DNA of 22,556 bases from CAZGSN01 sp964371655 (GTDB taxonomy: Bacteria; Desulfobacterota; Binatia; HRBIN30), in the NCBI GenBank assembly GCA_964371655.1, contig CAYJOD010000101.1:1-22556 (forward strand). Direction: 5' to 3'. The position numbers and the translations under genes were made by a program. Each line of letters starts with the position of its first letter. The stretch's first letter is position 1. Below the pieces are notes generated by a model that made no database searches, was not told the origin of the DNA, and was given only the letters and a program-made list of their open reading frames with translations. Below, one piece after another: positions 16,301 to 22,507 of the stretch.

Positions 16301-17443
16301 AGCCCGGACCGACTCCAAGTCGGCCTCCATTCCCTTCAGGCGACGATAGATCTCGTCGGAGAGCCAGCGCCCTCCCTCGGTACCAACGTTGGCCGGCACC
16401 GCCGCGGGCTCCTCGTTCCTGCGATCCGCAAGGGTGTGCTCCAGCAAGGACACACGTTCAGCCACTAGCCCGAGAACCGCGTCGACCTGTGCACGCAACT
16501 CCTCGTCGTTCCCGGCCAGATCGCGCAGGCTCGCAGACTTGCTCTCAATCTCCGACTTAATCTGTTCGAAGCGTTCCAATGAATGCCCGCCGCCATTATG
16601 GAGATACTCGGGTTGGCGACTCTCGATCTGCACCGCACCGACCATGATGTCGTGAATATCCGCGAGCAACCGCTCCGTCGTGCCGATCCCGCTTTCACTC
16701 CGCAACCGATCGCTGGTGAGCCGCTGCGCGACTTCCGAAGCCGCGAACAGGAGCGCAATGGCGACGACCAGACCGCATAGCGATGGTGCGTTCAGCGCCC
16801 GCCGCAGTCCGCCTTCGGAGCGCACTCTCGCGAGCACGGCGAACCCCAGCAACGCAAATCCCAGTACGGTCAGCCCGGCGATGGGCGAATGCTGCAACGG
16901 CGCCGGCCCTCCTTGCAGCAAGCCAGCGAGCGCCGCCGACGCCGCGATGGTGATCACCGACGCGCCCAGCGCGGAGAGAGTGGGATGCCGTATACCTGCA
17001 GGGATCGGAACAGCGGTGATGCCCAGCGCGCACCCGAGCAAGATGAAACAGAGACTGGATGCCAGCGACATCCGGCCCGGGTACAACGTCTCGACCGCCG
17101 ACACGCTGGGCGACAACAGCCATCGATCGATGCCGAGATCACTCTGGGCAACATATTCGTAGAGAGTCGCGCCTCCGATCGCGATCACAAGCGCCGCGAT
17201 TGCGATCACAGCCAACCGCGTCTGCCGGCGTTCGGTTCCGCGCAGCCACAACACCAAACCCGCGGCAACGAGCAAGAAGCCAAGCAAAGCGTTGGGCTTG
17301 GCCGCTCCAATGCCGGGCACCATCAACCTTACCGCCGTGACATGGCACGCTGAGCCCAGAAGCATGATCGCGGCGGCGATCATCACCGTCAGACCCGCAA
17401 CCAAGGCGAGGAGGGCGATGCGTCTATCTTCTCCGGGTTTCAT
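13346..17443 (-). CDS. Large multi-PAS sensor histidine kinase
   Basis: The 1365-residue membrane protein begins with about seven hydrophobic segments in residues 1-245 (for example ALLALVAGLTVMIAAAIML and LCGLVVAIALLFAASEVA). A roughly 150-residue helical extracytoplasmic domain of CHASE3-like look and an eighth segment near 405-425 follow. In the cytoplasm come four PAS domains (about 435-550, 560-685, 690-815, 820-940), a GAF domain (about 950-1110), a HisKA domain with SHELRTPLN (phospho-acceptor H1135) and a HATPase_c domain with N box NLIGNAVKFT, ADTGIGIP and GVGLGLYIARRLLELVGG. It ends soon after with no receiver domain. It should sense an unknown signal and pass phosphate to a response regulator, but none is encoded nearby. 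The ATG at 17441-17443 begins the hydrophobic stretch directly, supporting that start. Confidence 0.92.
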   Translation of the reverse strand: MKPGEDRRIALLALVAGLTVMIAAAIMLLGSACHVTAVRLMVPGIGAAKPNALLGFLLVAAGLVLWLRGTERRQTRLAVIAIAALVIAIGGATLYEYVAQSDLGIDRWLLSPSVSAVETLYPGRMSLASSLCFILLGCALGITAVPIPAGIRHPTLSALGASVITIAASAALAGLLQGGPAPLQHSPIAGLTVLGFALLGFAVLARVRSEGGLRRALNAPSLCGLVVAIALLFAASEVAQRLTSDRLRSESGIGTTERLLADIHDIMVGAVQIESRQPEYLHNGGGHSLERFEQIKSEIESKSASLRDLAGNDEELRAQVDAVLGLVAERVSLLEHTLADRRNEEPAAVPANVGTEGGRWLSDEIYRRLKGMEADLESVRAADQQLAQAQALATVRALPLGLYLSLTVLSFVVLFLNSDVFERRHAEAEKRESTARLAAIVNSAMDAIISIDRRRRIVQFNAAAEEMFGCPARAVMGQSIDQFVPERSRAQYRDMVARLEAPGVVPRSSILDGVPLCRRTNGEEFPIEASISDAEVAGEKVYTVIVRDVTERKRAETALEQERSLLSTLFRTVPDMLWLKDADGVYLTCNTAFERFLGREEGSIVGKRDVELFPNQADADFLRQKDIEAIAAGKPVTNQESGAGAGGRQVLLETTKTPVFDSERRLIGVLGLAHDITLADQARAALRERVALQERLETTAATVPSVICSFRLRPDGTYSFPYASPAIETIYGVSPTDVAEDGSAVAPRIHPDDICRVSAAIVESAFSLSPCRYEYRVCHPERGEIWVEGHFIPKREADGGTLWHGTMTDISEHKRTQAEIEQTLSLLRATLDSTADGIVVVDRAGKFSGYNRKFAEIWHIPDAILREGDDARALGFVRDQLCDPDAFLQRVQALYAQPEASSFDTCEFRDGRVVERYSQAQRLGDRIVGRVWSFRDVTEHKHAEMARQEEAEVSTALARMGKELIVSLALPTLLERLCRLTAHSLYCDFSVTLLLRREEEVYVPLAQYGCTPEEWATLRAARLVSDLFTGVGAALRENDMVQVRLATSSNPLVAGLADQLHVGVVLYMALRREGEIVGLQVAGYRDVDATFSRAQERIAAGIAHLASLTLQHARTLEELERANRLKSDFVATMSHELRTPLNIIIGYNDLLLDGEFGVLSATQSATIRRTQANALELLDLISATLDLSRLEAGRLPLDLSEIAIADLVAQVDAETREIQRKPGLQFEWDLETPLPRLRTDPGKLKVVLKNLIGNAVKFTDQGSVRVSVRGYDSGVEFEVADTGIGIPVNVMPVIFGLFQQGTPPAARHYPGVGLGLYIARRLLELVGGKISVDSTVGTGSVFRVWVPERPRTVGSPAPPAVGTPT

Positions 17444-17587
17444 CGCGGTCTCGCTTGTACAGCTCGAATGATTACGAATTCCAGGTCCCAGCTCGGTGTC
17501 CGCAAGACAGATTCAGAGCCGCAGCCCTTCAACACCCCGCCTTCGTCATATACTCCGCAGACAGCAAGAACACGCCATGCCAGGAGG

Positions 17588-17785
17588 ATGATGTCAATCC
17601 ACCTTGCGACTCCGCTGGGTGGGCTCGACTTACACGCAGCCCGTGCTCTGATACTGTTGGGTTGCCTGCTGTTCGCCCCGAAGCTGGCGCTGATCCATCG
17701 CGACGTGTTGGCCGGCAAGCCAGCGGCGCGGCTTGAAGCCGCGTCACTCCGGGGTTTGGACTTTAGAAGGTGGCACCGGGTTTGA
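17588..17785 (+). CDS. Doubtful small hydrophobic ORF
   Basis: A 65-residue frame starts with ATG 17588 (or 17591) right after AGGAGG at 17582-17587. That purine run is strong, but the spacing is too short for the first ATG and short for the second. The peptide holds one hydrophobic stretch, ALILLGCLLFAPKLALI, which could be a membrane segment. Its last third runs through the palindromic repeat at 17725-17754, so it would be a gene tail remade by repeat insertion, or no gene at all. Confidence 0.2.
   Translation: MMSIHLATPLGGLDLHAARALILLGCLLFAPKLALIHRDVLAGKPAARLEAASLRGLDFRRWHRV
17725..17754 (+). repeat. Dispersed palindromic repeat type A, copy 1
   Basis: GCGGCTT, one base, then AAGCCGC (17728-17742) forms a perfect 7-bp hairpin, followed by CTCCGGGG. 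A second copy in the same orientation lies at 18049-18079, with one inserted A in the hairpin and a slightly different spacer. The pair brackets the two type B palindromes. Confidence 0.65.
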
Positions 17786-17806
17786 ACCTTGAGATCGGAG
17801 CTCCAG

Positions 17807-17845
17807 GCCTTGGTGGTATAGGCTTCCAGCCTGTACCACCAAGGC
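17807..17845. repeat. Palindromic repeat type B, copy 1
   Basis: A near-perfect hairpin: an 18-bp stem with one T-G pair and a TCC loop, opening with GCCTTGGTGG and closing with CCACCAAGGC. Its central 23 bases (17815-17837, containing GGCTTCCAGCC) occur again as an exact reverse complement at 17988-18010. It lies in the non-coding stretch between the kinase and the secreted-protein gene. Confidence 0.75.
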
Positions 17846-17980
17846 TCTTCCGGCCTCCAATCTCTCAAGAAGATTGAGTCCAATCGTGGGTGGAACGGAC
17901 CTACCGCTTCGATGGTTGATCCCAACCTTGAACGAAGAGCCGTTTGCGAATGCCGGCTGCCCCCCTGCGCTATAGAAAAT

Positions 17981-18017
17981 GCCCGGCGGTACAGGCTGGA
18001 AGCCTATACCACCGGGC
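17981..18017. repeat. Palindromic repeat type B, copy 2 (inverted)
   Basis: Hairpin GCCCGG ... CCGGGC around ACAGGCT GGA AGCCTAT. The inner 23 bases (17988-18010) are the exact reverse complement of 17815-17837, while the outer stem arms differ (GCCCGG versus GCCTTGG). So the core is conserved and the ends vary between copies, as in other dispersed bacterial palindromes. The 135 bases between the two copies hold no supported gene. Confidence 0.75.
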
Positions 18018-18048
18018 CGGCAGTTGCCGTCAAATGTCCCAACCCCGG

Positions 18049-18079
18049 GGCGCGGCTTGAAAGCCGCTCCGCTCCGGGG
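18049..18079 (+). repeat. Dispersed palindromic repeat type A, copy 2
   Basis: Same orientation as 17725-17754: GGCGCGGCTT, GAA, AGCCGC, then CTCCGGGG. The copies differ by a base insertion in the loop and changes in the short spacer. It ends about 80 bases before the start of the secreted-protein gene. Confidence 0.65.
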
Positions 18080-18158
18080 TAGCCGCTTGGGCACGATGCT
18101 GTCTTACCGCCGTCTTTGGGGAGCCGTTCGCGCTCTTCTGCCTTGTTCTGAAGCTACC

Positions 18159-19391
18159 ATGCCCAAGCGCCTGCTGTTGCTCGTTGCCATGGCGATCATC
18201 CTGGCAAGCCGCCTGGCCACAGCGGACGTGCTGTTCACCGAAACGCTGACCGAAAAGGTCGGGGCGAGCCAGACCCTCGCTGTCGCCGCCTTCGTCAAGG
18301 CTGAAGGCACGCCACCGTACGACAATGCCAATCCGCCGACCGCGGTGTTTCGCGTCACCCAGGCCATCCGCGGCTGCAAGTCCGGCGACTTGCTGCGCGT
18401 GCTGGATTGGGAGAAACGGCCACAGCCCGAAGGTCACCACAAGAGCCCGATGCCGGCCACGCCGCCCAGCGCCGAAGAGCTGCAACAGTGGGCGCACGCG
18501 CCGGTGCCGCTGCCGCCAGTCGGAACGGCGTACATCCTGTTGCTCGGTCCGAACGAGCAGACACCGGGTCCGCAGGACCAGGTACGGCTGTCGGGCCACA
18601 TTCCCTTTCCCAACCACATTTCTGCGGATCCAGGCCAGGTAGCGTTGGTGATGGGGCTAGCGACCTTCGCGGTGGAGGTACGGCCGGAGAACGAGATGCG
18701 CCTCGATGCGAGCGTGCCTGTCAAGCTGGTGATCACGGTACACAACGGCGGCAAGACGAAGGCGCAGTTCGACATGGCATCGCTGCAGCTGACATTATCT
18801 GGCCCGAAAGGCGGCATCCTCGACGCGGCACGACCGACCGGCGTGACGCCGCCTGTGCTTGATCTCGCGGCCGACGAGTCGCGGAGCGTCGACGTCGACC
18901 TCGGGCAGTGGTACCCGGGAGCATTCACCGAGCCGGGCGACTACTGGCTGCAGCTGCAACTGCCGGCGCAGGGCGGCGAGCGGCTGCAGCGACATCTCAA
19001 GCGCACGCAACCGTCGCTCGCGTACATCTGCGGCCGCGCCAATCAGGTGCTGCGCGCGCGGACCAAGGTCGAGGCTGGCCAGGCGACGCTCAGTGATCCG
19101 GTGTACCTGCGCCAGCGCGGCGAAAAGATAGCGGCGCAGATCGCGTGGACCCTACCGGCGCCACTACCAGCGGGCGAGCGCTGGCTGCTGTGCGCCATGG
19201 ACGATCGCTTGACCTATGCCGTGCGCGACACGGCCGAGGCACGGCGGCAGGCCGGCGACGCGGTACGCGACGATCCACCCGAGTGGTGGTCGCACGACGA
19301 AGAGCGCGACCCGCGCTTCGCCGTAATCGACGGGCCGGGCAGCGAGCAGAAGCGTATGGGCTTGGAGCTGCGCCTGAAAGAACTGCCGTAG
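18159..19391 (+). CDS. Exported protein of unknown function
   Basis: The 410-residue protein starts with a clear Sec signal peptide: KR, then LLLLVAMAIILASRLATA, with a likely cleavage after ATA (about residue 22). I place the start at ATG 18159 because upstream codons of the open frame run through repeat sequence. The mature part opens with a roughly 150-residue beta-rich domain (FRVTQAIRGCKSGDLLRVLD; VGTAYILLLGPN). This is followed by an immunoglobulin-like stretch (VPVKLVITVHNGGKTKAQFD; SLQLTLSGPKGG), as in proteins with a 'DUF4431-like or CARDB-like' feel; I do not assign a family. A C-terminal part has LPAPLPAGERWLLCAMDDRL. No membrane anchor is seen after the signal, so it is periplasmic or secreted. 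It stands alone, with no operon partner. Confidence 0.75.
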   Translation: MPKRLLLLVAMAIILASRLATADVLFTETLTEKVGASQTLAVAAFVKAEGTPPYDNANPPTAVFRVTQAIRGCKSGDLLRVLDWEKRPQPEGHHKSPMPATPPSAEELQQWAHAPVPLPPVGTAYILLLGPNEQTPGPQDQVRLSGHIPFPNHISADPGQVALVMGLATFAVEVRPENEMRLDASVPVKLVITVHNGGKTKAQFDMASLQLTLSGPKGGILDAARPTGVTPPVLDLAADESRSVDVDLGQWYPGAFTEPGDYWLQLQLPAQGGERLQRHLKRTQPSLAYICGRANQVLRARTKVEAGQATLSDPVYLRQRGEKIAAQIAWTLPAPLPAGERWLLCAMDDRLTYAVRDTAEARRQAGDAVRDDPPEWWSHDEERDPRFAVIDGPGSEQKRMGLELRLKELP

Positions 19392-19460
19392 GCCCGACCT
19401 CTTTAATGACCACCGAAGGAGACGGTCGATCAACTCGAAACCGTGCGTCGAGACGGCCCC

Positions 19461-19471
19461 TGAAGAAGGGG
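19461..19471 (+). repeat. Direct repeat left of MITE-like element
   Basis: TGAAGAAGGGG at 19461-19471 recurs at 19619-19629, just outside the inverted ends of the element between them. This is what a target-site duplication would look like, though 11 bases is long for many families. Confidence 0.55.
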
Positions 19472-19618
19472 TAGTGGGTCAATTTGATGTCTTCGCCCGA
19501 TGTCATCCCGAGCGGAGCGAGGGATCTGCAGTGGAATGTCATTCCCATCGTGGCGCCGGAAGATTCCTCGCCGCGGAAATTGCGACGGCTCGGAATGACA
19601 ATCAAACTGACCCACCAC
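19472..19618. mobile_element. MITE-like element with nested inverted repeats
   Basis: Outer ends are inverted: GTGGGTCAATTTGAT at 19474-19488 pairs with ATCAAACTGACCCAC at 19601-19615 (one mismatch), extending by a few more bases outward. An inner pair, TGTCATCCCGAGC at 19501-19513 and GCTCGGAATGACA at 19588-19600, lies just inside the right end. The roughly 147-base unit has no coding capacity and is flanked by an 11-base direct repeat. The inner sequence belongs to a style of dispersed repeat (TGTCATTCCGAGC...) known in many environmental genomes. Confidence 0.65.
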
Positions 19619-19676
19619 TGAAGAAGGGGCCTCCTCGGCACGAACGGACAAATGCTCAATACTACCGCGCCAGGCT

Positions 19677-19829
19677 CCGTTCGCCCTGAGCCCGAAAAGA
19701 TCAGTTGGACTGCCAGGTCGCGTTCACTCTGGTAGAGCGCGCCCTTCGAGACGCGACCTGAGAAGACGGCCGCTCCTCAGGGCGAACGGGAACAATTGGT
19801 GCAACCGTCCTTACACCGTTCGCCCTGAG
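19677..19829. repeat. CCGTTCGCCCTGAG repeat cluster
   Basis: CCGTTCGCCCTGAG occurs at 19677-19690 and 19816-19829, and inverted (CTCAGGGCGAACGG) at 19776-19789, all exact. Partner motifs of the same kind follow: CCTTCGAGACGCG near 19743, CCTCGAAGGGCG at 19852-19863 and GTCCTGAGCCCCGTCGAAGG near 19937. The 19630-19999 stretch therefore looks like several fragments of one repeat family rather than a gene. Confidence 0.7.
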
Positions 19830-19999
19830 GAGACGCCCTCTCTTGGCGCCGCCTCGAAGGGCGTATCAGTCACCGCGGACGGCAAGTGACGTTTTCGGGC
19901 TGAGGAGCCGCCTTTTCCTGGCGGCGTCTCGAAGCCTGTCCTGAGCCCCGTCGAAGGGGGCAGGTTCGCGAGCAAATCGACGGTCTCGAAAAGAGCGGG

Positions 20000-21109
20000 C
20001 TACAGATCGATGTCGGCCCAAAGAGCAGCGTGGTCGGATGCGGCGTGCACCGCTTTCGTCATCTCGTCGTAGTGGGGAAAGAGCGTCCCGTTGGTGCCGC
20101 CCCATACTCCTTTTCGCCACACTCCCGCGGCGCTGACGCGTTGAAACAGCGGCGGCGAGAGCAGGATGTAATCGAGCTTCTGCGATTTGGCGCCGTTCCC
20201 AAACGTGCCCGGTCGCCCGTCACTTTGGAATTGCGGATGCTCGAAGATGTCCTTGAGGTCGGATGCCGCAGCAAGCAACGGTTGCAGTGGCTCGCTGTCC
20301 GGGATGTCGTTGAAATCACCGACCACAGCGATCAGGTCGATGCCCTGCGACCGGCGCAGGTCGTAGATCTCGCGCACGCGCTGCGCCTGCATCTTTCTGC
20401 GTGCATTCGAATCCGCCGGCGAGCCGTAGCCTTTACTCTTGAAGTGATTGACCAACACGAGGATGGCGTCGGTGGAGTTGACGCGCACGCTGAACTCCGG
20501 ACAGTCGCGGCTGAAGATCCGAGCACCGTTCTTGGTGTCGTCGACGTGGCTGACCATGGTTTCAATCGTGCAGCCGTCCTTGGTCAACAACCCAACGTCG
20601 ATGCCGCGATCATCGTTGCCGTCGATCAACATGACGCTGCTGTAGTCGGCCAGGATCGGCTTCAGGAGTTGATCGTTGAAGTGTAGCAACGCGGTCCGAT
20701 CCTCGGCCTCGACCACGGCGATGACGTCGGCGTTCACGTCCCTGATCACGCGCGCGGTCATCTCCACGCCGATATCGTTGACCGCCTCGGTCTTGAGCTC
20801 GATCCATCCGACCCAGTCGGCACGCCCGTCGGCAATCACCTGCGGCGCGCCCGAGCTCGGCCGCTTCAGCAAGTGGCCGCGATTCTGGCGCAGGATGACG
20901 TACTTCGCCTCGTCTTGTTTATTGAGGCCGAGAGCCTTGATCGACTTGAGGATCTCTTGTTTTTCGTTCGCCGTGTACGCGGCCTTCTGCAGCCGCGCAT
21001 TCAAGCGCGTGTACTCGGTAAGGATATCCTTGCCCGCGCCCCAATCGGCTCCGTTCATGATCCGCGCGCGCGAGAATAGATTCTCCACGTTGAATGAAGC
21101 GATGCGCAT
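20000..21109 (-). CDS. Endonuclease/exonuclease/phosphatase-family hydrolase
   Basis: The 369-residue protein shows the whole EEP catalytic set, a metal-dependent phosphodiesterase fold like exonuclease III: FNVENLF near the start (residues 6-12), VIAVVEAEDR, DGNDDRGIDVGLL, NHFKSKGYG, VVGDFNDIPDSEP and SDHAALWADIDL at the end. These give the expected N, E, H, D-N and D-H residues. Substrate could be DNA, RNA or a phosphorylated metabolite; the motifs do not decide. An insert of about 75 residues after FNVENLF (WGAGKDILTEYTRLNARL and so on) is long for the family, and it resembles the EEP proteins often annotated as extracellular nucleases, though no signal peptide is present. The ATG at 21107-21109 has AAGGGGG at a good distance, which settles the start. 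Confidence 0.85.
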   Translation of the reverse strand: MRIASFNVENLFSRARIMNGADWGAGKDILTEYTRLNARLQKAAYTANEKQEILKSIKALGLNKQDEAKYVILRQNRGHLLKRPSSGAPQVIADGRADWVGWIELKTEAVNDIGVEMTARVIRDVNADVIAVVEAEDRTALLHFNDQLLKPILADYSSVMLIDGNDDRGIDVGLLTKDGCTIETMVSHVDDTKNGARIFSRDCPEFSVRVNSTDAILVLVNHFKSKGYGSPADSNARRKMQAQRVREIYDLRRSQGIDLIAVVGDFNDIPDSEPLQPLLAAASDLKDIFEHPQFQSDGRPGTFGNGAKSQKLDYILLSPPLFQRVSAAGVWRKGVWGGTNGTLFPHYDEMTKAVHAASDHAALWADIDL

Positions 21110-21281
21110 CTGTGTATCCCCCTTGCTGCGAATTGCCGCTTCGAGGGCAACCGTATTGCCTAAATCGCTCCAATTGACAAGTACGTCGATGACTCCTGTA
21201 CTGCCTAACCGCAAAGACGCCGGCCTTGTGAGTTTTGAGACAGTCATCATGAAGCTGCTGCTTCGCCCGAGAGGATGGAAA

Positions 21282-21325
21282 CTCGGTTCCCGAGCCCCCA
21301 GCCCCGAGCCTCTAGCCCCCATTTT
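21282..21325 (-). repeat. C-rich dispersed repeat between dnaE2 and the EEP gene
   Basis: TTCCCGAGCCCCCAGCCCCG and AGCCTCTAGCCCCC run together here. The same style of CCCCAGTCCC/CCCAAGCCCC sequence occurs inside dnaE2 at 21576-21604, and its complement at 21533-21563 and about 22351-22378. It is one dispersed repeat family with at least three members within 1.1 kb. Confidence 0.55.
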
Positions 21326-21334
21326 CGAAGCGGC

Positions 21335-22441
21335 TCAACGGAAGTCGTGCGACTTGGGGAAAGGGGTGGCGGGGGAAGAAGGTTGTTCGTTGTTAGGATG
21401 TTGGTTGTTAGGGTCGGAGGGAGAGACTCGCATGCGGTAGCCGGAGCCGGTGAGGGTGATCGGCTGCTCGGGCAACTGCAGCTCGGTGAGGCGACGGGCG
21501 AGGATGTGGATGACTGGGGGGCCAGCTTCGTTGGGGCTGGGGACTTGGGGCTGGGGGCTGAGGTTCTTCTTTCCACCAGTCCCCAGTCCCGAGTCCCAAG
21601 CCCCGGTCTTCTGCAACGGCCCTTCGATGATGAGCATCGCCGCGGTGTGGATCAGCGAACGATAGTGCTGAAATACCTGCGGCATCACCGCGGCGTTGGC
21701 GGTGCCGGTTTCGTCCTCGATGGTGATGAAGCACATACCTTTCGCCGTACCGGGGCGCTGGCGAACGATCACCAAGCCGGCCACTTTCACCCACTGTCCG
21801 TTGCGCGCGCCGGCGAGATCGGCGGCGCGCAGCACCTTCCCCTGCTGCAGCTGCGCGCGCAGATGTTTGATGATGTGCGGACCGACGGTGAGGCCGGTGG
21901 TCTTGTAGTCGGCCAGCGAGCGCTCGAGGGATGTCATCTCGGACAGCAAAGACTCTTCACCGCAGAGACGCGGAGACGCAGAGGATCCAGTTACATCCTC
22001 GGCCCTCACCCTAACCCTCTCCCGTGCCGGAAGTGGCACGGGAGAGGGGAGCTTGTCCTCCGCTCTCTCACCCTCTGCGTCTCCGCGCCTCGGCGGTGAA
22101 ATCTTCTTTCCTTGAAATAGCGGCTCGCGCGGAATCGCCGCGACTTGCCACAGCGCCTCTCGTCGTGTCGGGCCAAACGCGGCAAAGGCTCCGAGATGCG
22201 CGAGCGTCTGTGCTTCGTCGTTACGTAAACCGCAGCGCTGCACGACGTCGGCGATGGAAACAAACGGTGCCACGGCGCGTGCACTCTCGATGCGTTTACC
22301 GATTTCTTCGCGCAAGCCACCGACGTAACGCAGGCCGAGACGGAGGGAGAGGGGGCTGGGTGCTGGGGGCTCGGGACTGGCGGTGGTGCCCTCGCCGCGA
22401 CCCTCTCCCGCAAGTGATGCGGGAGAAAGAGTTGTTTTCAC
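21335..22441 (-). CDS. dnaE2: Error-prone DNA polymerase DnaE2 (ImuC), C-terminal part with repeat insertions
   Basis: DnaE2 is the translesion polymerase of the ImuA-ImuB-DnaE2 mutasome. The window holds its last third: LRLGLRYVGGLREEIGKRIE, a helix-hairpin-helix region (FVSIADVVQRCGLRNDEAQT), RREALWQV, then EMTSLERSLADYKTTGLTVG-PH and the OB-fold part (VKVAGLVIVRQRPGTAKGM, FITIEDETGTANAAV), ending in the family-typical KSHDFR and TGA at 21335-21337. Full-length members exceed 1000 residues, so the 5' end lies outside or is lost at the poly-C/poly-G stretch; the GTG at 22441 is not a real start. Four stretches do not belong to the family (see the repeat entries inside), yet the frame stays open throughout. 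If translated, the enzyme would carry odd low-complexity loops. No imuA or imuB is in the window. Confidence 0.85.
   Translation of the reverse strand: MKTTLSPASLAGEGRGEGTTASPEPPAPSPLSLRLGLRYVGGLREEIGKRIESARAVAPFVSIADVVQRCGLRNDEAQTLAHLGAFAAFGPTRREALWQVAAIPREPLFQGKKISPPRRGDAEGERAEDKLPSPVPLPARERVRVRAEDVTGSSASPRLCGEESLLSEMTSLERSLADYKTTGLTVGPHIIKHLRAQLQQGKVLRAADLAGARNGQWVKVAGLVIVRQRPGTAKGMCFITIEDETGTANAAVMPQVFQHYRSLIHTAAMLIIEGPLQKTGAWDSGLGTGGKKNLSPQPQVPSPNEAGPPVIHILARRLTELQLPEQPITLTGSGYRMRVSPSDPNNQHPNNEQPSSPATPFPKSHDFR
21383..21414. repeat. GTTGTTAGG-type tandem repeat inside dnaE2
   Basis: The plus strand has GTTGTTCGTTGTTAGGATG followed by TTGGTTGTTAGGG. In the dnaE2 frame this gives SDPNNQHPNNEQPSS, foreign to the family, just before the genuine C-terminus KSHDFR. 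The motif is a degenerate tandem of GTTGTTAGG units. Confidence 0.6.
21533..21604. repeat. Imperfect inverted repeat inside dnaE2 (TGGGGACTTGGGG type)
   Basis: GGGGCTGGGGACTTGGGG at 21533-21550 and the continuation to 21563 pair imperfectly with CCAGTCCCCAGTCCC and GAGTCCCAAGCCCC at 21576-21604 around a short TTCTTCTTT loop. The insert encodes about 27 residues (AWDSGLGTGGKKNLSPQPQV and so on) between EGPLQKTG and PPVIHILARR, two blocks that are adjacent in normal DnaE2. Confidence 0.65.
21956..22100. repeat. Nested palindromic element inside dnaE2
   Basis: Outer inverted ends: TTCACCGCAGAGACGCGGAG onward at 21956-21984 against CCTCTGCGTCTCCGCG to CGGTGAA at 22072-22100, with a few mismatches. 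An inner perfect 14-bp hairpin, CCCTCTCCCGTGCC (22015-22028) with GGCACGGGAGAGGG (22035-22048), sits in the centre. The 141 bases between the CACCGC ends equal 47 codons, so the dnaE2 frame is kept. The insert separates REPLFQGKK from LLSEMTSLER, normally close in the protein. Confidence 0.75.
22344..22430. repeat. Composite repeat inside or before dnaE2 LRLGLRYV block
   Basis: A GGGGGCTGGGTGCTGGGGG to GGGACTGG stretch (22350-22380) of the same family as 21533-21563 is followed by the hairpin TCTCCCGCA/TGCGGGAGA (22404-22412 and 22418-22426), related to the inner hairpin at 22015-22048. In the dnaE2 frame it gives SPASLAGEGRGEGTTASPEP, not DnaE2 sequence. Confidence 0.6.
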
Positions 22442-22507
22442 CCCAGCCCCCCGGCCCCCCCCCCCCCCCCCGGTGGCGGGGGGGGGGGGGGGGGGGCGGG
22501 GGGGGTG
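22441..22507. other. Poly-C/poly-G stretch, probable artefact
   Basis: A run of about 17 C bases is followed after CGGTGGC by about 20 G and a further broken G run. Such facing homopolymers of C and G are not known as natural features in this setting and resemble two-colour sequencing dark-cycle artefacts or a bad contig extension. The 49 bases after it do not continue the dnaE2 gene in a recognisable way. Confidence 0.6.
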
